Shown here: positions 34,165-43,584 of the stretch, one piece after another
Numbering within the stretch: the first letter of the stretch is position 1
Layout of the letters: every line of letters starts with the position of its first letter
DNA from: Glacieibacterium frigidum
Lineage (GTDB): Bacteria; Pseudomonadota; Alphaproteobacteria; Sphingomonadales; Sphingomonadaceae
DNA: 64,000 bases
Assembly (NCBI RefSeq): GCF_007097155.1
Contig: NZ_VJWA01000002.1
Location: 992,001 to 1,056,000 of the forward strand
Reading direction: 5' to 3'
Notes under the pieces: model-generated
What the model was told of the DNA's origin: nothing
Seen by the model: only the letters and a program-made list of their open reading frames with translations
The model's database searches: none
Position numbers and translations under genes: made by a program

Positions 34165-35042
34165 ACGGCTGGATCGTCCTCGACAAGCCGCTCGGCCTGA
34201 GCAGCGCGCAGGGTGTCGCGGCGATCAAGCGGTTGCTGCGGACGGCCGGGCTGAAGGTCCCCAGGATCGGGCATGGCGGGACGCTCGATCCGCTCGCGAC
34301 GGGGGTGCTGCCGATCGCGCTGGGCGAGGCGACCAAGCTTGCGGGGCGGATGCTCGACGCGACCAAGGGTTATGCATTCACGGTTGCGTGGGGGTCGGCG
34401 ACGACGACCGAGGATGCCGAAGGGGCGGTGACCGCGACGTCCGGCGTGCGCCCGGGCGAGGCCGCGATCCGCGCGGTGCTGCCGCGCTTCACCGGGCCGA
34501 TCGTCCAGACGCCGCCCGCCTATTCCGCGCTCAAGGTCGACGGCGAGCGGGCCTACAAGCGCGCGCGGGCCGGCGAGACTGTGGTGCTCGCCGAGCGTCA
34601 CCTGACCATCCACGCGCTCGACCTGGTCGAGGCGGGCCCGGTCTCGGCGACGTTCGAGGTGACGTGCTCAAAGGGCACCTATGTGCGCAGCCTGGGCCGC
34701 GACCTCGCGCTGGCGCTCGGCACCGTCGGACATCTGTCGATGCTGCGCCGCACGCGGGCGGGGCCGTTCACGCTGGTGGACGCGATATCGCTGGACAAAC
34801 TGAACGAAAGCGCCGATGGGGCCGCGCTTGAACAGGCTTTACTGCCGCTGACCGCGGGGCTGGACGACATCCCGGCTTTCGCAGTCTCGCCCGAAGAGGC
34901 AGCCGCGCTCCGCAAGGGGCAGGCGCTCCCCGGGCACCCCGCTCTCCACGGGCTGTATCTGGCGACCGACGGACCTGTTCCGGTCGCCTTGGTGGATTTA
35001 TCGTCCACCGCGATACGGGTCGTGCGCGGGTTTAACCTTTAG
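34161..35042 (+). CDS. truB: tRNA pseudouridine(55) synthase
   Basis: 293 residues if started at CTG 34161 ([16 protein letters not shown]). The first ATG/GTG/TTG is TTG 34233, which would delete the conserved N-terminal LDKPxG motif; no other start exists between the in-frame stop upstream and 34161. The overlap CTGA with the previous stop matches the GTGA and TTGA junctions of nearby genes. Catalytic Asp is in [11 protein letters not shown]; later motifs [23 protein letters not shown]. Isomerises U55 in the T-loop. It sits before rpsO and pnp as in many bacteria. Confidence 0.88.
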   Translation: MNGWIVLDKPLGLSSAQGVAAIKRLLRTAGLKVPRIGHGGTLDPLATGVLPIALGEATKLAGRMLDATKGYAFTVAWGSATTTEDAEGAVTATSGVRPGEAAIRAVLPRFTGPIVQTPPAYSALKVDGERAYKRARAGETVVLAERHLTIHALDLVEAGPVSATFEVTCSKGTYVRSLGRDLALALGTVGHLSMLRRTRAGPFTLVDAISLDKLNESADGAALEQALLPLTAGLDDIPAFAVSPEEAAALRKGQALPGHPALHGLYLATDGPVPVALVDLSSTAIRVVRGFNL

Positions 35043-35058
35043 TTCTAGGAGATTCCCG

Positions 35059-35328
35059 ATGTCGATCACCGCCGGCCGCAAGGCCGAAGTCATCGCCGAC
35101 AATGCCCGCGCCGCAGGCGACACCGGTTCGCCCGAAGTCCAGGTCTCGATCCTGACCGAGCGCATCGCCAACCTGACCGAGCATTTCAAGACCCACGCCA
35201 AGGACAACCACTCGCGCCGCGGGTTGCTCGTCCTGGTCAACAAGCGCCGCTCGCTGCTCGACTATCTGAAGAGCCGCGACGCCACGCGCTACACCGATCT
35301 CATCACGAAGCTCGGGCTTCGCAAGTAG
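35059..35328 (+). CDS. rpsO: 30S ribosomal protein S15
   Basis: 89 residues, the standard length. [34 protein letters not shown] contains the 16S rRNA-binding surface (HSRRGL). The start has AGGAG 9 bp upstream. It lies between truB and pnp, the usual order, and a stem-loop terminator follows. Confidence 0.97.
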   Translation: MSITAGRKAEVIADNARAAGDTGSPEVQVSILTERIANLTEHFKTHAKDNHSRRGLLVLVNKRRSLLDYLKSRDATRYTDLITKLGLRK

Positions 35329-35331
35329 GCC

Positions 35332-35360
35332 AACGGCCCCCTCACCGGGGCCGTTCGCTT
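35332..35360 (+). terminator. Rho-independent terminator after rpsO
   Basis: AACGGCCCC (35332-35340) pairs with GGGGCCGTT (35347-35355) around a 6-nt loop and is followed by CGCTTTTC. It would end truB-rpsO transcripts or allow partial read-through to pnp. Confidence 0.75.
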
Positions 35361-35450
35361 TTCTGGACGCCACGCGAATGGTCGCTTGGCGTCCCAATTC
35401 CCGCAGGCCGCACACGGCGATAGGGCCGGGTGCATATGAAAGACGAAACG

Positions 35451-37784
35451 ATGTTCACGATCCACAAGCAGGAAATCGAATTCGGCGGTCGCACGCTGAC
35501 GCTCGAGACCGGGCGCGTCGCGCGTCAGGCTGACGGCGCGGTGCTCGCCACCTACGGCGAGACCGTCGTGCTGTGCGCCGTCACCGCCGCCAAGAACGTC
35601 AAGGAAGGCCAGGATTTCTTCCCGCTGACCGTCCACTACCAGGAGAAGTTCTCCGCCGCCGGCCGCATCCCGGGCGGCTTCTTCAAGCGCGAGCGCGGTG
35701 CCACCGAGCACGAGACGCTGACCAGCCGCCTGATCGACCGTCCGATCCGCCCGCTGTTCCCGGAAGGCTTCTACAACGAGGTCCTGATCATCGCGCAGGT
35801 GCTCAGCTACGACGGTGAGAACGAGGCCGACATCGTCGCCCTGATCGCCGCGTCGGCCGCGCTGACCCTGTCGGGCGTGCCGTTCATGGGCCCGCTGGCC
35901 GCTGCGCGCGTCGGCTATGTCGACGGCCAGTACCTGCTCAACCCGACAAAGGACCAGATCAAGGCGGGCGAGCTCGAACTGATCGCCGCCGGCACCCGCG
36001 ACGCCATCCTGATGGTCGAGTCGGAAGCCAAGGAGCTGAGCGAAGAGGTCATGCTCGGCGCGGTGATGTTCGCGCACAACGCGTGCAAGCCCGTCGTCGA
36101 CGGCATCATCCGCCTCGCCGAAGCCGCCGCCAAGGAGCCCTGGGACCTCCACATCGAGGACAGCTCGTCGACGCTCGGCAAGATCAAGGACGCGATCGGC
36201 GACCAGGTGGCCGACGCCTACAAGATTATCGCCAAGGCCGACCGCCAGTCGGCACTCGGCAAGGCGCGCAACACGATCAAGGAACTGTTCGCCGGCTCCG
36301 CCCCCGCCGAGGCGCTGAAGGCGTCGAAGTTGGTCAAGAAGGTCGAGGGCGCGATCGTCCGCGGCGCGATCCTGAAGGACGGCATCCGCATCGACGGCCG
36401 CGACACCAAGACCGTCCGCCCGATCGAGGCGATGGTCGGCTTCCTGCCGCGCACCCACGGCTCGGCGCTGTTCACACGCGGCGAGACGCAGGCGATCGTT
36501 TCGACGACGCTCGGCACCTCGGACGCCGAGCAGATGATCGATGGCCTCGACGGCCTGCGCTACGAGCGCTTCATGCTGCACTACAACTTTCCGCCCTACT
36601 CGGTCGGTGAAGTCGGCCGCTTCGGTGCGCCGAGCCGCCGAGACATCGGTCACGGCAAGCTGGCGTGGCGCGCGGTCAACCCGCTGCTCCCCACCAAGGA
36701 AGCCTTCCCGTACACAATCCGCGTCCTGTCGGACATCACCGAGTCGAACGGCTCGTCGTCGATGGCGACCGTCTGCGGTGCCTCGCTGGCGCTGATGGAC
36801 GCGGGCGTGCCGCTGCTCCGCCCCGTCGCGGGCATCGCGATGGGCTTGATCCTCGAAGGCAAGGACTTTGCGGTCCTGTCGGACATCCTGGGTGACGAGG
36901 ATCACCTCGGCGACATGGACTTCAAGGTCGCCGGGACCACCGAGGGCGTCACCGCGCTCCAGATGGACATCAAGGTCGCCGGGATCACCGAGGAGATCAT
37001 GAAGGTCGCCCTCGATCAGGCGAAGACTGGCCGCGAGCACATCCTGAACGAGATGGCGAAGGCGCTCGACACCACCCGCACTGAAATGTCGGCCCACGCG
37101 CCGCGCATCGAGACGCTGCAGATCGACAAGTCGAAGATCCGCGACGTCATCGGCACGGGCGGCAAGATCATCCGCGAGATCGTCGCCACCACGGGCGCCA
37201 AGGTCAACATCGAGGACGACGGCACGGTCAAGATCGCGTCGAGCGACCCCGCGCAGATCGAGGCCGCGAAGAAGTGGATCCTCGGCATCACGCAGGAAGC
37301 CGAAGTCGGCAAGATCTACGACGGCAAAGTCGTCTCGATGGTCGATTTCGGTGCGTTCGTGAACTTCATGGGCGCCAAGGACGGGCTGGTTCACATCAGC
37401 GAGATCAAGAACGAGCGCGTTTCCAACGTCAAGGAAGTCCTGACCGAGGGCCAGGCCGTCAAGGTCAAGGTCCTCGCCATGGACGAGCGCGGCAAGGTTC
37501 GCCTGTCGATGCGCCTGGTCGACCAGGAGACCGGCGAGGAGATCGCCGACACCCGCCCGCCGCGTGAAGGCGGCGAGGAGCGCGGTCCGCGCCGCGAAGG
37601 CGGCCCGCGTCGCGATGGCGGCGACCGTGGTGACCGCGGCGGCCGTGGCGGCGGCGGCGGTGACCGTGGCCCGCGCCGCGATGACCGTTCCCGCGAAGAC
37701 CGCGGCCCCCGTCCCGAGCGCGCCGCAGCGCCCGAGGCCGAGCCGACCTTCGCGCCGACCTTCCTGACCGGCGACCGCGACTAA
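35451..37784 (+). CDS. pnp: Polyribonucleotide nucleotidyltransferase with RGG-rich tail
   Basis: 777 residues from ATG 35451 ([14 protein letters not shown]), where the family usually begins; ATG 35436 or GTG 35430 add up to seven residues. Two RNase PH cores (about 1-220 and 310-540, the second with GEGSS-like [23 protein letters not shown]), a KH domain (about 555-615, [15 protein letters not shown]) and an S1 domain (about 620-695). From about 700 there is an Arg/Gly/Asp-rich tail ([16 protein letters not shown]) that is probably disordered and may bind RNA or RNase E. It degrades RNA 3' to 5' by phosphorolysis. Confidence 0.96.
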   Translation: MFTIHKQEIEFGGRTLTLETGRVARQADGAVLATYGETVVLCAVTAAKNVKEGQDFFPLTVHYQEKFSAAGRIPGGFFKRERGATEHETLTSRLIDRPIRPLFPEGFYNEVLIIAQVLSYDGENEADIVALIAASAALTLSGVPFMGPLAAARVGYVDGQYLLNPTKDQIKAGELELIAAGTRDAILMVESEAKELSEEVMLGAVMFAHNACKPVVDGIIRLAEAAAKEPWDLHIEDSSSTLGKIKDAIGDQVADAYKIIAKADRQSALGKARNTIKELFAGSAPAEALKASKLVKKVEGAIVRGAILKDGIRIDGRDTKTVRPIEAMVGFLPRTHGSALFTRGETQAIVSTTLGTSDAEQMIDGLDGLRYERFMLHYNFPPYSVGEVGRFGAPSRRDIGHGKLAWRAVNPLLPTKEAFPYTIRVLSDITESNGSSSMATVCGASLALMDAGVPLLRPVAGIAMGLILEGKDFAVLSDILGDEDHLGDMDFKVAGTTEGVTALQMDIKVAGITEEIMKVALDQAKTGREHILNEMAKALDTTRTEMSAHAPRIETLQIDKSKIRDVIGTGGKIIREIVATTGAKVNIEDDGTVKIASSDPAQIEAAKKWILGITQEAEVGKIYDGKVVSMVDFGAFVNFMGAKDGLVHISEIKNERVSNVKEVLTEGQAVKVKVLAMDERGKVRLSMRLVDQETGEEIADTRPPREGGEERGPRREGGPRRDGGDRGDRGGRGGGGGDRGPRRDDRSREDRGPRPERAAAPEAEPTFAPTFLTGDRD

Positions 37785-37810
37785 GCGCTCGCTGCCACAC
37801 TGACGAACGA

Positions 37811-37838
37811 GGGCCGCCCGGCAACGGGCGGCCCTTTT
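37811..37838 (+). terminator. Rho-independent terminator after pnp
   Basis: GGGCCGCCCG, loop GCAA, then CGGGCGGCCC is a perfect 10-bp stem with a GNRA-type tetraloop, followed by TTTT. Confidence 0.9.
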
Positions 37839-37851
37839 CGTCTGGGGCGAA

Positions 37852-37873
37852 GATGGCTATATCGATGGCCATC
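37852..37873. promoter_or_regulatory. Possible operator of the toxin-antitoxin pair
   Basis: GATGGC (37852-37857) and GCCATC (37868-37873) form an inverted repeat around 10 bp, just 14 bp before the antitoxin start. Phd/YefM-type antitoxins repress their own promoter at such palindromes. Short arms make this tentative. Confidence 0.35.
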
Positions 37874-37887
37874 TGAGAGGATTCGCC

Positions 37888-38139
37888 ATGGCCAGCTACA
37901 GCGTCGCCGAAGCCAAGGACCGACTGCCGAGCCTGCTCAACGCCGCGCAGAACGGAGAAGAGGTCGTGATCACGCGTCGCGGCAAGCCGATTGCCAATCT
38001 TACGGCCGTGGCAGCGCCGCCGCTAAAGATCGCCGATCCGGCGGTGATGGACCGCATTCTCGCAAGCCTCCCCGACATTCCGTACAGCGATGTCGATTCG
38101 GTGACCGTGCTGCGGCAGGTCAGGTATCGCGACCTTTGA
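37888..38139 (+). CDS. Phd/YefM-type antitoxin
   Basis: 83 residues, start preceded by AGAGG. The DNA-binding N-terminus YSVAEAKDRLPSLLNAAQNGEEVVITRRGKPIANL is the type II Phd/YefM fold; the C-terminal third (ADPAVMDRILASLPDIPYS) would wrap the toxin. The stop overlaps the PIN toxin start (TTGA), the usual coupling for such pairs. It should autorepress and neutralise the ribonuclease. Confidence 0.88.
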   Translation: MASYSVAEAKDRLPSLLNAAQNGEEVVITRRGKPIANLTAVAAPPLKIADPAVMDRILASLPDIPYSDVDSVTVLRQVRYRDL

Positions 38140-38552
38140 TCTATCTCGACGCGAGCGCGGCTGTCTCGCAATTTGTCGTTGACGCGAACACGGCCGAAGC
38201 GCGCGCTTTCATACGCCGTCCGGGCCTGTCGTTCGGCGTCAGCGATCTCTGTGTTGCGGAATTTACCGCCGCTATCGCTCAGCATGTCCGTGCGCAGCGA
38301 TACAACGCAGATGTCGCACGCGCGCTTATCAGCGCATTCGAGACATGGAGTGCCGCGAGCGCCGATCCGCTGGCACTGCTACCGACAGATGTTTCGGCGA
38401 CTATATCCGTCCTGCGCCGCTTCGACATTCGTTTGCGAACGCCTGATGCGCTGCACCTAACTATCTGCCAGCGCGTCGGTGCCCAACTGCTGAGCTTCGA
38501 CAAGGATCAGATTGCGGCAGCGCTCGAGCTTGGCATCCCGCTCGCGCAGTAG
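38136..38552 (+). CDS. vapC: VapC-like PIN-domain toxin
   Basis: 138 residues from a TTG start. The four acidic PIN residues are present: Asp5 (IYLDASA), Glu42 (VAEFTAA), Asp104 (RTPDALHL) and Asp122 (LSFDKDQI). Mg-dependent endoribonuclease, commonly against tRNA or rRNA. The pair sits between pnp and wecB and shows lower G+C than its neighbours, in keeping with horizontal acquisition. Confidence 0.88.
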   Translation: MIYLDASAAVSQFVVDANTAEARAFIRRPGLSFGVSDLCVAEFTAAIAQHVRAQRYNADVARALISAFETWSAASADPLALLPTDVSATISVLRRFDIRLRTPDALHLTICQRVGAQLLSFDKDQIAAALELGIPLAQ

Positions 38553-38580
38553 CTTAGTAGAACCAACCCGCTTTGATGAC

Positions 38581-38609
38581 TTGATTTCGTTTCGTTACCG
38601 ACCCAATAT
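38581..38609 (+). promoter_or_regulatory. Likely promoter of wecB
   Basis: TTGATT (38581-38586), 17 bp, CAATAT (38604-38609), in a locally A+T-rich gap 31 bp before the wecB start. The spacing is ideal and both boxes are close to consensus. Confidence 0.5.
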
Positions 38610-38639
38610 TTCGTTGTGGGGCCGGTTGAGGACATCGTC

Positions 38640-39794
38640 ATGCAGCGGGGGCTGGTCGTCTGCGTCGTCGGGACGCGGCCGGAGGCAGTCAAGCTGGCCC
38701 CCATCGTTCTCGCGCTCAAGGACCATCCACGGCTGGCGCCACTGCTGGTGTCGACAGGCCAGCATCGCGAACTCGTCGGCGAGGCGCTGGCCGACTTCGC
38801 GCTGGCACCCGACATCGATCTCGAGCTCATGAGGGTGGCGCAACGGCCTGTCGACCTGCTCGCCGCCGCACTGCCGCGCCTCGCCGACCTGTACGCGGCG
38901 CGCCGTCCGGCGGCGGTCGTTGTCCAGGGCGACACGATCAGCGCCCTTGCCGCCGCCCAGGCCGCGGCGCTGACCGGCACGCCCCTCGTCCATGTCGAGG
39001 CGGGCTTGCGCAGCGGCGACGTGACGGCTCCCTTTCCGGAGGAGCATAATCGCCGCCTGATCGCGCAGCTCGCCGACCGGCATTTCGCACCGACGTCCTC
39101 GGCGCGCGATGCGCTCCTGCGCGAAGGAATTGCGGCCGACACCATCGAAGTCACCGGCAACACCGGCATCGACGCACTGCGGATCATCGAGCACTCCCTC
39201 GACACGGCGGGGGATAAAACGCGCAGCATGCTGCCACGCCTCGACGCCGCACGCCCGCTGCTCGTCGTCACCGCCCACCGCCGCGAGAACCACGGCGCAC
39301 CGCTCGTCCGGATCGCCGCCGCGCTGGCCGAGCTTGCGGTAAACGACGGGGTCGAGATCGTCCTGCCCGTCCATCCGCACCCGGCCGTCGAGGCGGCCTT
39401 CGCGCCGCTTGCGAGCGTGCCGTACATCCACCTCGTGCCGCCGCTGTCCTACCCGGCGTTCATCGGCCTGCTGCGCCGCGCGACCGCCGTGCTGACCGAT
39501 TCGGGCGGGGTGCAGGAGGAGGCGCCGGCGCTCGGTGTGCCCGCGCTCGTGCTGCGCGACGTCACCGAGCGCGACGAAGGGCTGGCGACCGGCAACGCCC
39601 GGCTCGTCGGTACCGAGACCGCGACGATCGTCGCCGCGACGCGCGCACTGCTCGACGACCGCATCCTGCTGGCACGCATGTCCGAACCCGCGCTGCCCTA
39701 TGGAGCGGGGCACGCGGCGCCGCGCATCGTCGCGTCGCTCGACCGGCTATTCGGACGGGTTCAGGCGCGCGCCGAGCTGTTCGAATACGCCTGA
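38640..39794 (+). CDS. wecB: UDP-N-acetylglucosamine 2-epimerase (non-hydrolysing)
   Basis: 384 residues from ATG 38640 with GAGG 8 bp upstream; a frame to 38616 is possible. Motifs: [56 protein letters not shown] and [15 protein letters not shown], all standard for WecB. It makes UDP-ManNAc from UDP-GlcNAc for surface glycans. The 3' end overlaps aroA on the opposite strand by 48 bp. Confidence 0.93.
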   Translation: MQRGLVVCVVGTRPEAVKLAPIVLALKDHPRLAPLLVSTGQHRELVGEALADFALAPDIDLELMRVAQRPVDLLAAALPRLADLYAARRPAAVVVQGDTISALAAAQAAALTGTPLVHVEAGLRSGDVTAPFPEEHNRRLIAQLADRHFAPTSSARDALLREGIAADTIEVTGNTGIDALRIIEHSLDTAGDKTRSMLPRLDAARPLLVVTAHRRENHGAPLVRIAAALAELAVNDGVEIVLPVHPHPAVEAAFAPLASVPYIHLVPPLSYPAFIGLLRRATAVLTDSGGVQEEAPALGVPALVLRDVTERDEGLATGNARLVGTETATIVAATRALLDDRILLARMSEPALPYGAGHAAPRIVASLDRLFGRVQARAELFEYA

Positions 39795-41072
39795 GAAGTT
39801 CGGGAAGCTCGTCGCCACCGGCGCGGCGTCGTCGACCGTCACCGCCGCGCGAACGTGCAGGCCGAGCACGGCGAAACTCATCGCGATCCGGTGGTCGAGC
39901 ACCGCGGCCACGGTCGCCCCGCCTGCCGCCGCCTCCCCGCCCGAGCCCTCGACGATCAATCCGTCGGGAAGCTCCTCGACCGCCACGCCGCACGCCCGCA
40001 GCCCCGTCGCCATCGCCGCGATGCGGTCCGATTCCTTGACGCGCAACTCCTCGATGCCACGCATCGTCGTTCGCCCGTTCGCGAACGACGATGCGACGAA
40101 CAGCACCGGATATTCGTCGATCATCGACGCAGCCCATTCCGACGGCACGTCGATGCCGGTCAGGGCTGCGTGGCGCACGGTCAGGTCGGCGACCGGCTCG
40201 CCGCCGACCTCGCGCTCGCCCGATCGCACGATGTCGGCCCCCATCGCAGTCAGCGCGCGTAGCAGCCCGTCGCGGGTCGGATTGACGCCGACGCCGAGGA
40301 TCGTCACCGCGCTGCCCGGTACGATCGTCGCCGCGACGATGACGAAGGCCGCCGACGAGATGTCGCCGGGCACCGTCAGCACCTGCGGGCGCAGCTCGGC
40401 CTCGCCGGTCACCGCGATGACGCGGCCGTCGGGCGTATCCTCGCTGGTCAGGGTCGCGCCGAAGCCGCGCAGCATGCGCTCGCCATGGTCGCGCGTCGGC
40501 ACCGCCTCGACGACGCTGGTGATCCCGGGCGTGTTGAGCCCCGCGAGCAGCACCGCCGACTTGACCTGCGCCGAGGCGACGGGGAGCACGTAGCGGATCG
40601 GCACCGCGGGACACGCGCCGGTCATTGTCAGCGGCAGCCGGTCGCCGGGCGACGTGGTGAACTGCGCGCCCATCGTCTCGAGCGGCACCGTCACGCGCGC
40701 CATCGGGCGGCGCGACAGCGAGGCGTCGCCGGTGAAGGTCGCGACGAGCGGATGCGAGGCGAGCAGGCCCATCAGAAGACGCGTCGAGGTGCCCGAATTG
40801 CCCATGTCGAGCGCGGTCTGCGGCTGCAGCAGCCCGCCGACGCCGACCCCGTGGATGTGCCAGACGCCGCCCCGCCGCTCGACCGCCACGCCCATCGCAC
40901 GCATCGCCGCGGCGGTGGCCAGCACGTCCTCGCCCTCGAGCAGGCCCGTCACCACCGTCTCGCCGACCGCCAGCCCGCCGAGCATCAGCGCGCGGTGCGA
41001 GATCGACTTGTCGCCGGGCACGGTGACGCTGCCCGACAAAGGGCCATCAGTGGTCAGGCTGAGCGTTGGCAT
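39747..41072 (-). CDS. aroA: 3-phosphoshikimate 1-carboxyvinyltransferase (EPSP synthase)
   Basis: 441 residues. Conserved [14 protein letters not shown] near residue 20 (substrate-binding Lys), [15 protein letters not shown] around 85-100, [21 protein letters not shown] and VKESDRI are all present. The Gly in GNSGTSTR matches neither clear glyphosate-resistant alanine substitution. Adds enolpyruvyl to shikimate-3-phosphate in aromatic amino-acid synthesis. Divergent from the FYDLN-acid gene, an arrangement common in alphaproteobacteria. Confidence 0.96.
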   Translation of the reverse strand: MPTLSLTTDGPLSGSVTVPGDKSISHRALMLGGLAVGETVVTGLLEGEDVLATAAAMRAMGVAVERRGGVWHIHGVGVGGLLQPQTALDMGNSGTSTRLLMGLLASHPLVATFTGDASLSRRPMARVTVPLETMGAQFTTSPGDRLPLTMTGACPAVPIRYVLPVASAQVKSAVLLAGLNTPGITSVVEAVPTRDHGERMLRGFGATLTSEDTPDGRVIAVTGEAELRPQVLTVPGDISSAAFVIVAATIVPGSAVTILGVGVNPTRDGLLRALTAMGADIVRSGEREVGGEPVADLTVRHAALTGIDVPSEWAASMIDEYPVLFVASSFANGRTTMRGIEELRVKESDRIAAMATGLRACGVAVEELPDGLIVEGSGGEAAAGGATVAAVLDHRIAMSFAVLGLHVRAAVTVDDAAPVATSFPNFSGVFEQLGARLNPSE

Positions 41073-41160
41073 GAAGCCTGCGCTTTGACAGCCGGGGGTG
41101 CCTGTGGCAATGCCCCGCCCCTTGAGCCCCGGTCCAACCGGCGCGAGGAGTCATGCGACA

Positions 41161-41475
41161 GTGATCAAAGAAGAATGGGGCGCCAAGCGCGCCTGCCCGA
41201 AGTGCAACACGCGTTTCTACGACCTGGGCAACGCCGAGCCGGTGACCTGCATCGCCTGCGGCAATGCCTGGATCCCCGAGCCGATCCTGAAGTCGAAGCA
41301 GACGCAGCTGTTCGAGCCCGCCAAGGCCGTCGTCAAGACCGATGCCGAGGGCGATACCGACGACGATCTCGACATCGACGCCGCCGAGGATGCCGAGGTG
41401 CCTGGCGACGACCTGGGCGATGACGACGAGGACCTGAACACCGTCGTCGCCGGCTCCGATGAGGAGGAGCGTTGA
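41161..41475 (+). CDS. FYDLN-acid domain protein (TIGR02300)
   Basis: 104 residues from GTG 41161; an upstream in-frame start at 41098 overlaps the aroA promoter. RACPKCNTRFYDLGNAEPVTCIACGNAW forms a CxxC...CxxC zinc ribbon with the FYDL signature, followed by a strongly acidic tail (DTDDDLDIDAAEDAEVPGDD). The family is almost confined to alphaproteobacteria; the function is unknown. Confidence 0.9.
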   Translation: MIKEEWGAKRACPKCNTRFYDLGNAEPVTCIACGNAWIPEPILKSKQTQLFEPAKAVVKTDAEGDTDDDLDIDAAEDAEVPGDDLGDDDEDLNTVVAGSDEEER

Positions 41476-41568
41476 CGCGAAGGCGTCGGAGAAGCGTTGA
41501 CGCGCGCGCGCGGTTGACCTAACAGCCGCGCTCCCGGCCAGCACCGGGATACGATCGAGCGAGAGATT

Positions 41569-41644
41569 GGGGCGTTAGCTCAGCTGGGAGAGCGCTACGA
41601 TGGCATTGTAGAGGTCAACGGTTCGATCCCGTTACGCTCCACCA
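41569..41644 (+). tRNA. tRNA-Ala (GGC)
   Basis: The 76-nt cloverleaf folds fully: acceptor GGGGCGT/ACGCTCC with one G-T wobble, D arm GCTC/GAGC, anticodon stem CTACG/TGTAG with loop ATGGCAT (anticodon GGC, reading GCC), T arm AACGG/CCGTT with TTCGATC, discriminator A and encoded CCA. Confidence 0.95.
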
Positions 41645-41773
41645 TCTCTCGCCGAGTTACTGGCCCAGCAGCGGTCACCCCAGGTTGCCCAGCCCACGAT
41701 CTTTGTTGTAGCGAGCGCCCGGCAACCAGAAATTGGACATGACAATGCCGACCGCGGCGTGCGGACATCTGGC

Positions 41774-42547
41774 GTGAAGGCGGTCATCCTCGCCGGCGGC
41801 CTTGGGACCCGGATCTCGGAGGAGACCCATCTCCGCCCCAAGCCGATGATCGAGATCGGCGGCAAGCCCATCCTGTGGCACATCATGAAGATGTACAGCG
41901 TCCATGGCGTCAGCGATTTCGTGATCTGCTGCGGCTACAAGGGCTATGTCATCAAGGAATATTTCCAGAATTATTTCCTGCATATGTCCGACGTGACGTT
42001 CGACATGGCGAGCGGCGGCATGACGGTCCACCAGCGCAACGCCGAGCCCTGGAAGGTAACGCTGGTCGATACGGGCGACGAGACGATGACCGGCGGGCGG
42101 CTGCGCCGCGTCGCGAGCCATGTCGCTGACGAGGACGCGTTCTGCTTCACCTACGGTGACGGCGTCGCCGACATCGACATCGGGGCCGAGATCGAATTTC
42201 ACCGGGGTCACGGCGCGCTGGCGACGGTCGCAGCGGTGCAGCCGCCGGGCCGCTACGGCGCGCTCGACATCGTCGGCACGACGGTCAACGGCTTCGTCGA
42301 GAAGCCCGCGGGCGACGGCGGCACGATCAACGGCGGCTTCTTTGTCGTGAACCCCAAGGTCATCGACCGGATCGACGGCGACGCGACGAGCTGGGAGTCG
42401 GGTCCGCTAGAGGGACTGGCGCGCGACGGCCAGCTGCGCGCCTTCGTCCATCGCGGCTTCTGGCAGCCGATGGATACGCTGCGCGACAAGAACCACCTCG
42501 AGGAGCTGTGGGCGTCCGGCCGCGCACCGTGGAAGAAATGGGCCTGA
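41774..42547 (+). CDS. rfbF: Glucose-1-phosphate cytidylyltransferase
   Basis: 257 residues from GTG 41774 ([17 protein letters not shown]), the usual family start and length; GTG 41759 would add five residues. [32 protein letters not shown] is the nucleotidyltransferase signature. It makes CDP-glucose from glucose-1-phosphate and CTP, the first step of the CDP-6-deoxyhexose branch. The end overlaps rfbG. Confidence 0.93.
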   Translation: MKAVILAGGLGTRISEETHLRPKPMIEIGGKPILWHIMKMYSVHGVSDFVICCGYKGYVIKEYFQNYFLHMSDVTFDMASGGMTVHQRNAEPWKVTLVDTGDETMTGGRLRRVASHVADEDAFCFTYGDGVADIDIGAEIEFHRGHGALATVAAVQPPGRYGALDIVGTTVNGFVEKPAGDGGTINGGFFVVNPKVIDRIDGDATSWESGPLEGLARDGQLRAFVHRGFWQPMDTLRDKNHLEELWASGRAPWKKWA

Positions 42548-43584
42548 ACCCCGCTTTCTGGTCGCGCCAGCGTGTCCTGCTGACCGGCCATACCGGGTTC
42601 AAGGGATCGTGGGCGGCGCTGTGGCTGGAGCGGCTGGGGGCCGAGGTGTACGGCCTCGCACTGGCCCCCGATCAGACTCCCGACCTCTATTCACAAATCG
42701 GCCCGATTGCGCGGCATCGCTCGACGATCGCCGACATTGCCGACGCGCAATCGGTCCGCCGCGCAATCGATGCCGCCGCGCCGACGCTGGTGCTGCACAT
42801 GGCGGCGCAGCCGCTCGTCCGCCGTTCCTATGCCGAGCCGCGGCTGACCTTTGCGACCAATGTCATGGGCACGGTCGAACTGCTCGATGCGCTGGCCGGG
42901 CGCGCGGGCCTTGCGGCGGTGCTGATCGTCACCACCGACAAAGTCTATCGCAACGACGGCAGGGGCCGCGCATTCGTCGAGAGCGATGCGCTGGGCGGCC
43001 ACGACCCCTACTCGGCGTCGAAGGCGGCCGCCGAGCTCGTCACCGCTGCGTACGCCGCGAGCACGCTGGCCGGTGTGCCGGTTGCTAGTGCGCGCGCCGG
43101 GAATGTCATCGGCGGCGGCGATTGGTCGACCGACCGGCTGGTGCCCGACGCATGGCGTGCCGCACATGCGGGAACGCGGCTGGCACTTCGCTATCCGCGC
43201 GCGACGCGGCCGTGGCAGCACGTCCTCGATTCCCTTGCCGGCTATTTCGCCTATCTGGAGCGGCTTGCGACCAAGCCTGCGGAGCTGCCGCGCGCGCTCA
43301 ACTTCGGGCCCGTTGAAACCGGTGTCAGCGTCGCCGAACTCGTCAATGTCCTCGGCGCGGCGGGGCTGGGGGGCGGCTGGGAGCAGGACCCCGGCGACCA
43401 TCCACAGGAAGCGCCCATGCTCGCGCTCGATCCCTCGGCGGCAGCCGCCGCGCTCGGCTGGCGCACCCGGCTGAGCCCGCAGGAAACCGCGCGCTGGACC
43501 GCCGAGTGGTACCGCGGCTACGACTCCGGCGACGCGCCGCGTGCGCTGTGCGATGCCCAGATCACTGCCTATGAGGCTCTATGA
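42538..43584 (+). CDS. rfbG: CDP-glucose 4,6-dehydratase
   Basis: 348 residues from ATG 42538, overlapping the rfbF stop by 10 bp. [22 protein letters not shown] is the extended nucleotide loop peculiar to Rfb[10 protein letters not shown] holds the catalytic Thr-Asp and [13 protein letters not shown] the Tyr-x3-Lys. Product: CDP-4-keto-6-deoxyglucose, used by the following genes. ATGA overlap with the methyltransferase gene. Confidence 0.93.
   Translation: MGLNPAFWSRQRVLLTGHTGFKGSWAALWLERLGAEVYGLALAPDQTPDLYSQIGPIARHRSTIADIADAQSVRRAIDAAAPTLVLHMAAQPLVRRSYAEPRLTFATNVMGTVELLDALAGRAGLAAVLIVTTDKVYRNDGRGRAFVESDALGGHDPYSASKAAAELVTAAYAASTLAGVPVASARAGNVIGGGDWSTDRLVPDAWRAAHAGTRLALRYPRATRPWQHVLDSLAGYFAYLERLATKPAELPRALNFGPVETGVSVAELVNVLGAAGLGGGWEQDPGDHPQEAPMLALDPSAAAAALGWRTRLSPQETARWTAEWYRGYDSGDAPRALCDAQITAYEAL

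Noticed and set aside
37611-37740. Short repeats suggestive of a tandem or CRISPR-like array
   Set aside because: They are the Arg/Gly codons of the PNPase tail, in frame, without spacers. I found no CRISPR array in the window.
41569-41644. tRNA-Ala as the attachment site of an integrated element
   Set aside because: No integrase gene follows and I see no repeat of the tRNA 3' end in the nearby sequence.
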